A program made the position numbers and the translations under genes. 64,000 bases of DNA from Cobetia amphilecti (lineage in GTDB: Bacteria; Pseudomonadota; Gammaproteobacteria; Pseudomonadales; Halomonadaceae), in contig NZ_CP084115.1 of NCBI RefSeq assembly GCF_020217465.1, positions 620,001-684,000 on the forward strand, in the 5' to 3' direction. The notes under the pieces were generated by a model. It did no database searches. It was not told the DNA's origin and was given only the letters and a program-made list of their open reading frames with translations. Positions 1-7,884 of the stretch are shown here, piece after piece. How positions within the stretch are numbered: the stretch's first letter is position 1; the number at the start of each line of letters is the position of its first letter.

Positions 1-315
1 AACTTCCTCGACGTGGGTGGCGGTGCTACCAAGGAACGCGTTGCAGAAGCATTCAAGATCATCCTGTCCGACGACAACGTCAAAGCTGTTCTGGTGAACA
101 TCTTCGGCGGCATCGTGCGTTGTGACATGATCGCCGAAGGCATCATCGGTGCCGTCGAGCAGGTCGGTGTCAACGTGCCGGTCGTGGTGCGTCTGGAAGG
201 TAACAACGCTGAACTCGGCGCCAAGAAGCTGGCCGAAAGCGGTCTGAACATCATCGCTGCTACCAGCCTGACTGACGCGGCGCAGCAGGTTGTCAAAGCT
301 GCGGAGGGCAAGTAA
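1..315 (+). CDS. sucC: succinyl-CoA synthetase beta subunit, C-terminal end (partial)
   Basis: The last 104 codons of the ADP-forming succinate-CoA ligase beta subunit, which with SucD interconverts succinyl-CoA and succinate plus ATP in the TCA cycle. The reading frame is open from base 1, so the start lies upstream of the window. Visible family motifs are [10 protein letters not shown] and [16 protein letters not shown], both from the CoA-ligase domain that contacts the alpha subunit. The stop codon TAA shares its last base with the ATG of sucD, so the two genes are translationally coupled. The identification is very safe; only the N-terminal ATP-grasp part, about 285 residues, is outside the window. 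Confidence 0.97.
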   Translation, partial: NFLDVGGGATKERVAEAFKIILSDDNVKAVLVNIFGGIVRCDMIAEGIIGAVEQVGVNVPVVVRLEGNNAELGAKKLAESGLNIIAATSLTDAAQQVVKAAEGK

Positions 316-1187
316 TGAGCATTTTGATCGACAAGAACACCAAGGTGATCTGCCAGGGCTTCACTGGCGGCCAGGGTACCTTCCACTCTGAACAAGCCAT
401 CGCCTACGGCACCAAGATGGTCGGTGGCGTGACGCCGGGCAAGGGTGGTCAGACTCACCTGGGCCTGCCGGTGTTCAACACCGTCGCCGAAGCCGTTGCC
501 GAGACTGGCGCTGAAGCGTCCGTCATCTACGTGCCGGCACCGTTCTGCAAGGATTCCATCCTTGAAGCGGCCAATGCAGGCATCAAGCTGATCGTCTGCA
601 TCACCGAAGGCGTGCCGACTCTCGACATGCTGGAAGTCAAGGTCAAGTGCGACGAGCTGGGCGCGCGCGTCATCGGTCCGAACTGCCCGGGTGTCATCAC
701 TCCGGGTGAGTGCAAGATCGGTATCATGCCGGGTCACATCCACCAGCCGGGCAAGGTCGGTATCGTGTCTCGTTCCGGCACCCTGACCTACGAAGCCGTC
801 AAGCAGACCACTGACCACGGTTTCGGTCAGTCCAGCTGTGTCGGCATCGGCGGCGACCCGATTCCGGGTTCCAACTTCATCGACATCCTCGAGATGTTCG
901 AGAAGGACCCGAAGACCGAAGCCATCGTCATGATCGGCGAGATCGGCGGTTCTGCTGAAGAAGAAGCCGCTGCCTACATCAAGGCGAACGTCACCAAGCC
1001 GGTCGTCTCCTACATCGCTGGTGTGACTGCGCCTCCGGGCAAGCGCATGGGCCATGCAGGCGCCATCATCTCCGGCGGCAAGGGTACTGCCGACGAGAAG
1101 TTCGCGGCTCTGGAAGCGGCTGGCGTCAAGACTGTGCGTTCACTCGCGCAGATCGGCGATGCCATCAAGGAAGTCACTGGCTGGTAA
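315..1187 (+). CDS. sucD: succinyl-CoA synthetase alpha subunit
   Basis: A 290-residue subunit that binds CoA and carries the phosphohistidine intermediate of succinyl-CoA synthetase. The N-terminal CoA-binding Rossmann fold contains [15 protein letters not shown] near residues 15-30, [20 protein letters not shown] spans 121-140, and the phosphorylated histidine is His247 in KRMGHAGAI. The length matches the family. The start codon overlaps the sucC stop by one base, the normal sucCD arrangement. A strong intrinsic terminator follows at 1238-1270 and ends the operon. Confidence 0.98.
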   Translation: MSILIDKNTKVICQGFTGGQGTFHSEQAIAYGTKMVGGVTPGKGGQTHLGLPVFNTVAEAVAETGAEASVIYVPAPFCKDSILEAANAGIKLIVCITEGVPTLDMLEVKVKCDELGARVIGPNCPGVITPGECKIGIMPGHIHQPGKVGIVSRSGTLTYEAVKQTTDHGFGQSSCVGIGGDPIPGSNFIDILEMFEKDPKTEAIVMIGEIGGSAEEEAAAYIKANVTKPVVSYIAGVTAPPGKRMGHAGAIISGGKGTADEKFAALEAAGVKTVRSLAQIGDAIKEVTGW

Positions 1188-1237
1188 GCCATTGATCTCC
1201 TGACAGCGATCGGCGCCAAGCGGATCGCATGTCACCG

Positions 1238-1270
1238 AAAGGGCAGGCCCATAGGGCCTGCCCTTTTTTC
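1238..1270 (+). terminator. intrinsic terminator after sucCD
   Basis: An inverted repeat (AAAGGGCAGGCCC, ATA loop, GGGCCTGCCCTTT) is followed by a T-run. It ends the sucCD transcript about 50 bases past the sucD stop. Confidence 0.9.
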
Positions 1271-1485
1271 GTTTCTGGCCCTCACCAGTCTCTCTCTAGT
1301 GCATGCCGGCGGGGTTACCTGCGGCCGGTGGCGCAGGCGAGGGGAGAGGTGTTTCGGCTGATGCAGGCGGGGCAGGTGCGTTCATATCAAGCAGTTGCTA
1401 ATCTGATGACTGTTCATTGGCACCTGACCAAGCGACACGTGCAGATGCCCCACGGCGCAACACGACTCACTGATAAGGATGTTCC

Positions 1486-2028
1486 ATGCTCAAGTCATTC
1501 CCCGCCCTTACGCGCTCCGCGCGCCTGCTGGCGTTGCTGTCCCTGCCGTTGGCTGCTGGCATGCCGCTGTCTGCCAGTGCAGATTCCGGCGCGGCGGCAG
1601 CCTCCGCCCCTGAAGCTTCAGCGAGCATGCAGGTGCCTGCCAAGGGCATCGAGTCGGTGACCAGTCGTGATGATGTCGCCTCCGTCCAGGCGCGTCTCGA
1701 GACGGCGCTCAAGGCCAAGGGGCTGACGCTGTTCAGCGTCATCGATCATGAGGCGGGTGCCGAGAAGGTCGGCATGGAGCTGCCCGCGACGCATACCGTC
1801 ATCTTCGGCAATCCCAAGGTGGGCACCCTGTTGATGCAGTGCAACGGGGCGGCCGCCCTGGACCTGCCGCAGAAGATGCTGATTCGCGCCGTGGAGGGTG
1901 GCAGCGTGATCGAGTGGAATGACCCGCAGTACATGGCCAATCGTCATGATCTGGGCGACTGCAAGCTGCCGCTGGACAAGATTGCCGGGCTGCTCAAGGG
2001 GCTGGCCGCCGAAGCGGCGGGTCAATGA
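1486..2028 (+). CDS. periplasmic DUF302 domain protein
   Basis: A 180-residue exported protein of the DUF302 family, whose biochemical role is not settled. Residues 1-32 form a signal peptide with a basic n-region, the hydrophobic stretch LLALLSLPLAAGMPL and an ASA cleavage site before Asp33. The domain covers about residues 60-160 and includes the family pattern HTVIFGNPKVGTLLMQ near residues 97-112. It stands alone, between the sucCD terminator and its own terminator at 2101-2132. I see no export lipobox, so it is probably soluble in the periplasm. No specific function can be assigned. Confidence 0.85.
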   Translation: MLKSFPALTRSARLLALLSLPLAAGMPLSASADSGAAAASAPEASASMQVPAKGIESVTSRDDVASVQARLETALKAKGLTLFSVIDHEAGAEKVGMELPATHTVIFGNPKVGTLLMQCNGAAALDLPQKMLIRAVEGGSVIEWNDPQYMANRHDLGDCKLPLDKIAGLLKGLAAEAAGQ

Positions 2029-2100
2029 AGGCAGCGCTCATCACGTGTCGATGCTGATATCGTGAACTGACAGCGAGCGCTGACGATCAGGCAGGACGAG

Positions 2101-2132
2101 AAAGCCGGACTCCTCACGGAGTCCGGCTTTTT
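2101..2132 (+). terminator. intrinsic terminator after the DUF302 gene
   Basis: AAAGCCGGACTCC and GGAGTCCGGCTTT pair around a four-base loop, followed by TT. It could also serve as a weak terminator for glpQ, which ends 40 bases away on the other strand, since the 5' arm starts with AAA. Confidence 0.85.
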
Positions 2133-2172
2133 GATGTTCCCCTGCCAAGGACTGCCTGTCTTGAAGGGCTGC

Positions 2173-3333
2173 TTACAGAGCATCACCGTGCTGCTTCAGC
2201 CACTGTACGGCGCGGTCCGGGTAGTCAGTGAAGACACCATCGACCCTGGCATCGACGAAGAAGACGCGCAGCATGTCGTCGTAATCGCTGGCCCAGTCCG
2301 GGATGCGGCCTTCATCGAGGCGGAAGGTGTAGGGCATCACGATCATGCCCTGCGCATGGGCTTTCTCGACCAGCGGCGTGACCTTGATGTCGTCCCGAGT
2401 CGAGCTGTCCTCGATCACCATCGGCTTCCACGGCCCGATGCCATCGGCGTAGGTGGCGATGCGCTGCATGCCGCCCTCCTGATACATCCAGTCATAGTCG
2501 TAGGGCTCAAGCTTGCCAGCCGCATCCGGCTGGAAGGTCATGTCCCAGCTGGTCTCGCCCATCAGCTGCACCAGACGCAGGTCCATCTCCAGTTCGGGCT
2601 GCAGCGTGTCGTGGATGCGCTTGAGGCCATTGGGATCGAAGACCTGCACGACGGCATTGTCATCCTGCGCGACGTAGCCGTAGTGCTTGAGGGTCTCGAG
2701 CACGGCTCGCGAGACCTGCTTGCCTTCCGACTGGTGGAACCAGGGCGCCTTGATCTCCACATACAGGCCGACATCGCGTCCGGTGGAGTGATTCAGGCCC
2801 TGGATCATCTCGATCTCTTCGCTCAGGGTGTGCAGGCCGAAGTGCGACTTGCCCAGCGGGAAGCGCTCAGGGTAGTCGGCGACCTGCTCGCCATCCTTGA
2901 CGGTGAAGCCCTCGCTGAACGACAGCTTGCGCAGCTCGTCCAGCGTGAAGTCGATGGCGTAGTAGCGGCCATCATCACGCGCACGCTCGGGGAAGACCTC
3001 GGCGACATTGGTCACACGGTCCAGGAAGCGGTCGTGCAGCACCACCAGCTGGTCATCCTTGCTCATCACCACGTCCTGCTCGAGGAAGTCGGCGCCCTGG
3101 GCATAGGCCATCGCCTTGGCCGCGAGGGTGTGCTCCGGCAGGTAGCCCGAGGCACCCCGGTGGGCGACCACGACCTTGTCGGTGCCATGGCCGGGGTCGA
3201 TGCTGCGCAGGGGCCTGTCATCAGCGAGTGCCGCTGAGGTCGAGGTGGCCAGCAGCGAGCCGACCACGCCCATCATGGCCAGCGGGCGGCGAATGCGGGC
3301 GGAAGTCGGGTGACGCTGGGAAGGATGCGGCAT
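2173..3333 (-). CDS. glpQ: periplasmic glycerophosphodiester phosphodiesterase
   Basis: A 386-residue GDPD that hydrolyses glycerophosphodiesters (deacylated phospholipids) in the periplasm to glycerol 3-phosphate and an alcohol. An N-terminal signal sequence of about 37 residues has a hydrophobic core and ends near ALA-DD. The catalytic signature HRGASGYLPEHT starts at His58; the metal-ligand segment FLEQDVVM has Glu85 and Asp87, and the second catalytic histidine is His100 in VVLHDR. DGRYYAIDFTLDEL and GVFTDYPD are close to E. coli GlpQ along the whole length. An AAGGTGAT ribosome site precedes the ATG. It is 134 bases downstream of the flippase-like gene on the same strand, so read-through from that operon is possible. 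No clear Pho box is seen in front of it. Confidence 0.95.
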   Translation of the reverse strand: MPHPSQRHPTSARIRRPLAMMGVVGSLLATSTSAALADDRPLRSIDPGHGTDKVVVAHRGASGYLPEHTLAAKAMAYAQGADFLEQDVVMSKDDQLVVLHDRFLDRVTNVAEVFPERARDDGRYYAIDFTLDELRKLSFSEGFTVKDGEQVADYPERFPLGKSHFGLHTLSEEIEMIQGLNHSTGRDVGLYVEIKAPWFHQSEGKQVSRAVLETLKHYGYVAQDDNAVVQVFDPNGLKRIHDTLQPELEMDLRLVQLMGETSWDMTFQPDAAGKLEPYDYDWMYQEGGMQRIATYADGIGPWKPMVIEDSSTRDDIKVTPLVEKAHAQGMIVMPYTFRLDEGRIPDWASDYDDMLRVFFVDARVDGVFTDYPDRAVQWLKQHGDAL

Positions 3334-3467
3334 GTGAGATCACCTTGAGCTGTGGTTATTGTATGGTCGTTCAATAAAGCCGCCTGCCAACATAACAAAG
3401 TCTTATTCATATGGCGATGATCAAGTGTTTTTCATGATGATGTCTGAAGCGCTGCTCGGTCGCCCCG

Positions 3468-4487
3468 TCATGTGGTCGCCGAGCGACGCTTGAGCAAGCT
3501 TCCCAGCATGCTGCGTCCCGCCATCACGAAGAACACCGGGGCGCCGGCGATCAGGTAGAAATAGAAGGTCACCGCTCGCCAGATCACCACGGCCGCCGCG
3601 GCACTGGCGGCGCCAATCATCGGGCTGAGCAGGGCAGTGGAGGACAGCTCCGCGCCTCCGGCACCGCCGGGCAGCAGCGTCAGCTGGCCCGCTGCCAGCG
3701 AGAGCATCTGCACGATGAAGGTCCAGCTCCAGTCGATGTCCTGCCCCAGTCCGGACACGGCCAGATAGAGGATCGAGTAGCGCAGCAGCCAATGGGCACA
3801 GCAGAGCAGGAAGATCAGGCTCAGCGTCAGGCGCGGCAGGGCGAGTGTCTCGACCAGCGCATGGCGGAAGTGGATCAGGCCCCGCGCCAGCTTGACGCGT
3901 GAGCGATGGCGTACCTTGAGCCAGCGCAGCAGGCGTCCGCTGGTCTTGAGCAGGCGCCGATGATGCTTGCCCAGCGCGGCCAGCAGGCCAAAGCCGATGA
4001 TCAGCAACAGCGCCGGCACGGCCAGCATCCACCCCAGGCGCAGGTCGATGGTATGCGAGAGGGCGTAGAGCCCGATGCTGGCCAGCGCCGAGAGGAAGAA
4101 CAGCATGTCGGTGATCTGATCGACCGCGAATACCGCCGTGGCCTGCGCCGGGCGCACCCCCTGACGTGACAGCAGCCCCATCAGGGTAAGCGGACCGCCA
4201 CTGCCGCCGGGGGTGGCGCTGATGGCGAACTCGGTCGCCATCACCATGCCGACGGCGCGCCGTTGCCCCAGGTGACCGCCACGCCCGGCCAGCAGCAGAC
4301 GCAACCGGCCGGCGTTCAGGTTCCAGCACATCACGATCATGCCCAGCATCAAGAGGAAGGTGTCGAGGGGGAACTGGCGCAGCTGGCCGCCCAGTCCGCT
4401 GCCACCCAGCACCAGCGGTATCGCGATGACCATCACAAGGCCAGCACCCAGTAACCAGAGGGCACGATTCATGGCAGATTCCCGCAA
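3468..4487 (-). CDS. UPF0104 / YbhN-type flippase-like membrane protein
   Basis: A 339-residue polytopic inner-membrane protein of the lysylphosphatidylglycerol synthase transmembrane (flippase-like) family, the same fold as the membrane half of MprF. About eight hydrophobic helices are visible, starting with LWLLGAGLVMVIAIPLVLGG. Conserved family segments are NAGRLRLLLAGRG, the glycine-rich loop EFAISATPGGSGGPLT, and LLPGGAGGAELSSTALL. An alternative start, MNRALW, lies five codons downstream. The gene follows the DUF2334 gene by 48 bases, forming the third member of an operon with the glycosyltransferase. I infer translocation of the lipid made by the two upstream enzymes; no substrate is shown by the sequence. 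Confidence 0.85.
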   Translation of the reverse strand: MRESAMNRALWLLGAGLVMVIAIPLVLGGSGLGGQLRQFPLDTFLLMLGMIVMCWNLNAGRLRLLLAGRGGHLGQRRAVGMVMATEFAISATPGGSGGPLTLMGLLSRQGVRPAQATAVFAVDQITDMLFFLSALASIGLYALSHTIDLRLGWMLAVPALLLIIGFGLLAALGKHHRRLLKTSGRLLRWLKVRHRSRVKLARGLIHFRHALVETLALPRLTLSLIFLLCCAHWLLRYSILYLAVSGLGQDIDWSWTFIVQMLSLAAGQLTLLPGGAGGAELSSTALLSPMIGAASAAAAVVIWRAVTFYFYLIAGAPVFFVMAGRSMLGSLLKRRSATT

Positions 4488-4535
4488 CGGGTTGTCACAA
4501 GGCCCATACGACGGGACTCATCCAGTGGGTGGGTC

Positions 4536-5378
4536 TCAGGCAGCACTGTGGGCCGCCTGGTGCGAGTTCAGTTGCGTCGTGTCAGACGTGGCGGGGGCGA
4601 GCAGCCCCTGCTGGGTCAGCCAGCCGATCTTGGTCATCGGCAGGCGCCCTTCATCGAGCAGGCGCTCGACCAGCGTCAACCAATACTGGCGTGAGCGTGC
4701 ATGGCGCATGTCGACCGGATGCAGGCCCAGACGCAACACCGGCGCCTGTTGCTCGCGGCTCAGCTTGCGCTGCGTCACCCACTGCGACATCAGGCGGCGT
4801 GGCGCGGAGCGTGCGCTCCACACGAGTCCGGGCGCATCGATGACCGTGAAGTCAGGCAGTCGATAGAGATGCTGGGGGTCACTGGTGTAGCGGAAGTCGA
4901 GGGACTTCAGAGCCTGACGAGTGCCGTCACTCATCAGCCAGGCAGGGGCCACGAATCCGTCCAATGGCCAGCCGAGGCGCTTGAAGAGTGCGGCGCCTTC
5001 CAGCAGGCGTCGTCTGGCTTCGGCCTCATCGAGGGGGTAGAACTCGCCTTCCCAGGTCAGCACGCGGCGCATCAGGTAATCGCGCGGGGTGCGGGGGGCT
5101 GGTGCGTCATCGCAGTGATGGAAGCCATGCAGGGCAAGCTCGTCCCCCTGTTGGCGGCGAGAGTCCAGCAGGGCGATGAATTCCGGAGCGTCTTCCAGGG
5201 CGCTGCGATGATGGAAGTCAGGCACCACCAGCCAGGTGATCGGGCAGGGGTGGTTCAGGCGTGCCTGGCAGAGAGCATCCACCTCGGCGACGAAGTCCCG
5301 GTAGTCGGACCAGGTCTCGGGCGCGACATCATGCAGGACCAGCAGAAAGTGCTGCTTGGCAGCCGGCGACTCAGCCAT
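4536..5378 (-). CDS. DUF2334 polysaccharide-deacetylase-like protein
   Basis: A 280-residue protein of the DUF2334 family, related to NodB-type carbohydrate esterase 4 deacetylases. The metal-site motifs are retained: HDVAP with Asp17 near the N terminus, and HGFHH with His84 and His87/88. FVAPAWLMS near residues 131-140 corresponds to the substrate-binding strand of the family. No signal peptide is visible, so it should act in the cytoplasm on a nucleotide-linked or lipid-linked sugar. Its start overlaps the 3' end of the glycosyltransferase by 8 bases, which means translational coupling. Deacetylation of an N-acetylated sugar lipid is an inference from family and neighbours. Confidence 0.85.
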   Translation of the reverse strand: MAESPAAKQHFLLVLHDVAPETWSDYRDFVAEVDALCQARLNHPCPITWLVVPDFHHRSALEDAPEFIALLDSRRQQGDELALHGFHHCDDAPAPRTPRDYLMRRVLTWEGEFYPLDEAEARRRLLEGAALFKRLGWPLDGFVAPAWLMSDGTRQALKSLDFRYTSDPQHLYRLPDFTVIDAPGLVWSARSAPRRLMSQWVTQRKLSREQQAPVLRLGLHPVDMRHARSRQYWLTLVERLLDEGRLPMTKIGWLTQQGLLAPATSDTTQLNSHQAAHSAA

Positions 5379-6495
5379 GGGTCACCTCCTCGAGTACCGG
5401 TTGCATGCGAGTCCCGGTGACCGCGTGATAATGGCCGAGCAAGCCATCCACGACACGGTCCCAGGCATGGTGCTTCTCGACATGTCGCCGCGCCTGGCGA
5501 CCCAGTGCGGCGGGGTCATTGGCGAAGACTTCCTGCACGGCACGCGCCATGGCATGCGGCGAGTGCGGGTTGCACAGCTGACCGCAGCCCAGTGGCACAT
5601 TCTCGGCCAGCGCGCCGGCGCGTGCCGCCACCACCGGCGTGCCGCAGGCCATGGCTTCCAGTACCACCAGACCGAAGGTTTCCTGGGTGCCGGCATGCAG
5701 CAGCACATCCACTGAGGCCACCAGACGCGCCACTTCGGTGCTGCTGCAGAAATGCCCGGTCACGCTGACATTGTCAGGCAGATGCCGCGGCATGCCCGAG
5801 CCGATCAACAGCAGATGGTAGTCGGGGCCGAGCAGGCGAGCGGCCTCCAGCAGCTCATCCAGATTCTTCTCGCGTGAGCCGCGTCCGGCGAAGGCCAGCA
5901 GGCGCACGTGGTCTTCCAGGCCAAGCTCGCGGCGCAGGCTCTCATCGCGGCAGTCAGGGTGGAAGGTGGAGAGATCGACACCGAGTGGCTGGATATGGAC
6001 ATTGTCGACGCCGAGCCGGTCGAGCCGGTCGGCCATCACCTGGCTGGGGGCCAGCACGCGATCGAAGTGGCGATAGAGGCGTTTGACGTAGCGATCGACG
6101 TTGGCCCCTGACCACTCGCCCAGGCGATTGGTGATCAGGCGCGGCAGGTCCGAGTGATAGAAGCCCAGCACCGGGACATCGAGCTTGCGACCGGCATCGA
6201 GTGCCGCCCACGCCGTGACGTAAGGGTCGCCGGCCTCGATGACATCCGGCTGCAGTGCCAGCAGCGTGCTGACCCAGCCGCCCCGGCGCAGGGGGAAGCG
6301 ATAGCCGTTGCCGAAGGGAATGGGCGGTGCCGGCACGCTATAGAGGTCATCACTGACACTGGTGGTCTCGCCGGGGACCAGCAGGCTGTGACGAACATCG
6401 GGCCGCGTCCGCAGACGTCGTCGCTTGGCTTCCAGGTAGGTTCTGACCCCGCCACTGGAGGGGGCATGGAACATGGTCATGTCAGCGATATGCAC
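5371..6495 (-). CDS. GT4 family glycosyltransferase, PimB/SqdX-like
   Basis: A 374-residue retaining glycosyltransferase with a GT-B fold. The N-terminal acceptor domain has the glycine-rich SSGGVRTYLEAK at 13-24 and YHSDLP near residue 113. The C-terminal nucleotide-sugar domain has GRGSREKNLDELLEA (Arg205, Lys210) and the EX7E motif QETFGLVVLE (Glu272 and Glu280). The YHSDLP and VLAPSQVM features resemble enzymes that glycosylate lipids (PimB', SqdX, MgtA) more than those that build polysaccharides. It is the first gene of the operon with DUF2334 and the UPF0104 protein. Neither the donor sugar nor the acceptor can be read from the sequence. Confidence 0.88.
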   Translation of the reverse strand: MHIADMTMFHAPSSGGVRTYLEAKRRRLRTRPDVRHSLLVPGETTSVSDDLYSVPAPPIPFGNGYRFPLRRGGWVSTLLALQPDVIEAGDPYVTAWAALDAGRKLDVPVLGFYHSDLPRLITNRLGEWSGANVDRYVKRLYRHFDRVLAPSQVMADRLDRLGVDNVHIQPLGVDLSTFHPDCRDESLRRELGLEDHVRLLAFAGRGSREKNLDELLEAARLLGPDYHLLLIGSGMPRHLPDNVSVTGHFCSSTEVARLVASVDVLLHAGTQETFGLVVLEAMACGTPVVAARAGALAENVPLGCGQLCNPHSPHAMARAVQEVFANDPAALGRQARRHVEKHHAWDRVVDGLLGHYHAVTGTRMQPVLEEVTHG

Positions 6496-6856
6496 ACGGA
6501 CTCCTCAAGACCGCTTTACCGGTCGTGCGCGATGAAGATGAATCCCGACGTCACTGCCCGCCATGGCTGCCTTGTCGTGCTTCAGGGTGCTCCCGGGTGC
6601 TTGAGAAAGACGCAATCGAGCACGCAGATTCCAGCAAGCCAGTGGCATTGACGAACGAGCCTCTGGTCAAGTCATGGGGGGAACCCGACGTGAAACCAAG
6701 GGCAGAGGCATGACATGCGGTGTCGCGCGTGACGAGACGCCTCGCCACGCGATGTTCCACACTGCGGCTGGCAATGACGTTACATCAGGAGATGACTGGT
6801 CTGTGTGACAACAGGGAACAATGTTGGTGCGATGCGCGCCCGGTCTCGGTCATTTG

Positions 6857-6913
6857 TCATCAAGCTCCTGTCATCAGGCTCCTGGCATCAGGCTCCTGGC
6901 ATCAGGTTCACTG
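6857..6913 (+). repeat. 14-bp direct tandem repeat, four copies
   Basis: Units TCATCAAGCTCCTG, TCATCAGGCTCCTG, GCATCAGGCTCCTG and a diverged GCATCAGGTTCACTG lie head to tail. Two neighbouring units differ by a single base. No gene covers them on either strand. Confidence 0.85.
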
Positions 6914-7013
6914 CCAGGGGAGGAGAGAAGTCACGCCATGCTGGCGATGGTCCAGCAGGGAGTGCGGCAGCTGGCCTCTGGTCAGTGCTGCGCAAGAGAA
7001 GCCATACGACATG

Positions 7014-7051
7014 CAAAAAAAGACCCTGTCCGGAGCCACCGGACAGGGCAA
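7014..7051 (-). terminator. minus-strand terminator downstream of the 125-residue membrane protein gene
   Basis: CCCTGTCCGG and CCGGACAGGG pair around AGCCA. Read on the minus strand the hairpin is followed by TCTTTTTTT. It is about 165 bases past the stop at 7217. Confidence 0.8.
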
Positions 7052-7216
7052 GTGCGTGCACTACAGGAATACAGGGGGCGACAGGGGGGAGGGTCGCCGG
7101 AGCGGGCATTGCAGGGTCTAGCAGTGGATCGACTCAGTCATGTCTGGCATCCGTGCCTGGTGTTGCATGGGGTCCTGGCATCGTTATCTGTCCTGATGGA
7201 GGGAGATCGGGCGTCA

Positions 7217-7594
7217 TCACGCCAGTCCATGCTGGGACAGGTGCAGGGCGCTGGGCATTGCCTGGCCAAGCTCCTGCGAGAAGGCGGCTTCCGGCTCGGC
7301 TGGGCGCTGGCTGGCGAGCAGCACAAGGCTCAGCAGCAGGCCGGCGGCCAGCAGCAGGCGGTTGCGGTTGCGGCGGCGATCACGTTCCAGCAGCATCGCG
7401 ACATGTTCCATCGCTTCACGTTGAATCTCACGCTGGCGCTCCGGAGAGGTGGAGCTGCCATCCGAGCTTCTGCCTGAGCTGCTGTCTGCTGCGGCGTCGA
7501 CGCGGGCGTAGCTCATGGCCGGGTGACGAACGATGGCGGCATGCTCGGCCAGGTGACGCAGTGAGGTAGCTGCAGTGGAGCGATGAGTTTTCAT
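7217..7594 (-). CDS. hypothetical single-pass membrane protein
   Basis: A 125-residue protein I do not recognise. It has a hydrophilic, serine-rich N-terminal half, a charged helix at 52-77 (ERQREIQREAMEHVAMLLERD), a strongly basic RRRNRNR and then one transmembrane helix at about 79-96 (LLLAAGLLLSLVLLAS). A short tail follows. The positive charges before the helix predict an N-in, C-out topology. A GAGGA ribosome site lies about 9 bases before the ATG, and a minus-strand terminator follows. These points support a real gene despite the lack of a known family. Confidence 0.6.
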   Translation of the reverse strand: MKTHRSTAATSLRHLAEHAAIVRHPAMSYARVDAAADSSSGRSSDGSSTSPERQREIQREAMEHVAMLLERDRRRNRNRLLLAAGLLLSLVLLASQRPAEPEAAFSQELGQAMPSALHLSQHGLA

Positions 7595-7786
7595 TTCCGG
7601 GTCCTCGCATGGACGAACTTCATCAGGGACAGGCTTCAGTCATTCGCGCTTGGTCAATCCAGTAACGCTGCAGCAGTGAAAGCAGATGTCGTGTGTCGAT
7701 GTGAGGAGTATAGCGTGAGCTTCTGTTTCACAAAATTACAATTTCTCACGCTTGGTACACGCACCGTATACGCAATGCACAAGAAC

Positions 7787-7821
7787 GAAAAACGCCCCGG
7801 GCGCAGAGCACTCCGGGGCGT
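7787..7821 (-). terminator. intrinsic terminator after RNase II
   Basis: ACGCCCCGG and CCGGGGCGT pair; on the minus strand the hairpin is followed by TTTTTCGTTC. It lies about 65 bases beyond the rnb stop. Confidence 0.85.
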
Positions 7822-7884
7822 AGATGGCCGTGGCAATTGCCCGTGATGACAAGGCAGTTACATACGGCAGTGGTGGGTCGCGGC

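Larger units (their letters stand above)
6496..7216. other. 721-base intergenic region upstream of the glycosyltransferase operon
   Basis: No convincing gene. The plus-strand open frames here have poor starts, low-complexity composition and no family resemblance. The region holds a 14-bp tandem repeat (6857-6913), a minus-strand terminator (7014-7051) for the small membrane protein gene, and presumably the promoter of the glycosyltransferase operon near 6500-6800, where no clean -35/-10 pair could be picked out. Confidence 0.6.

Noticed and set aside
3334-3420. Pho box before glpQ
   Set aside because: No paired CTGTCAT-like half-sites were found on either strand.
6821-7477. Plus-strand frame of 218 codons over the intergenic region
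   Set aside because: It runs through the 14-bp repeat and the terminator and overlaps the better supported minus-strand gene; Gln/Ala/Arg-rich with no motif.
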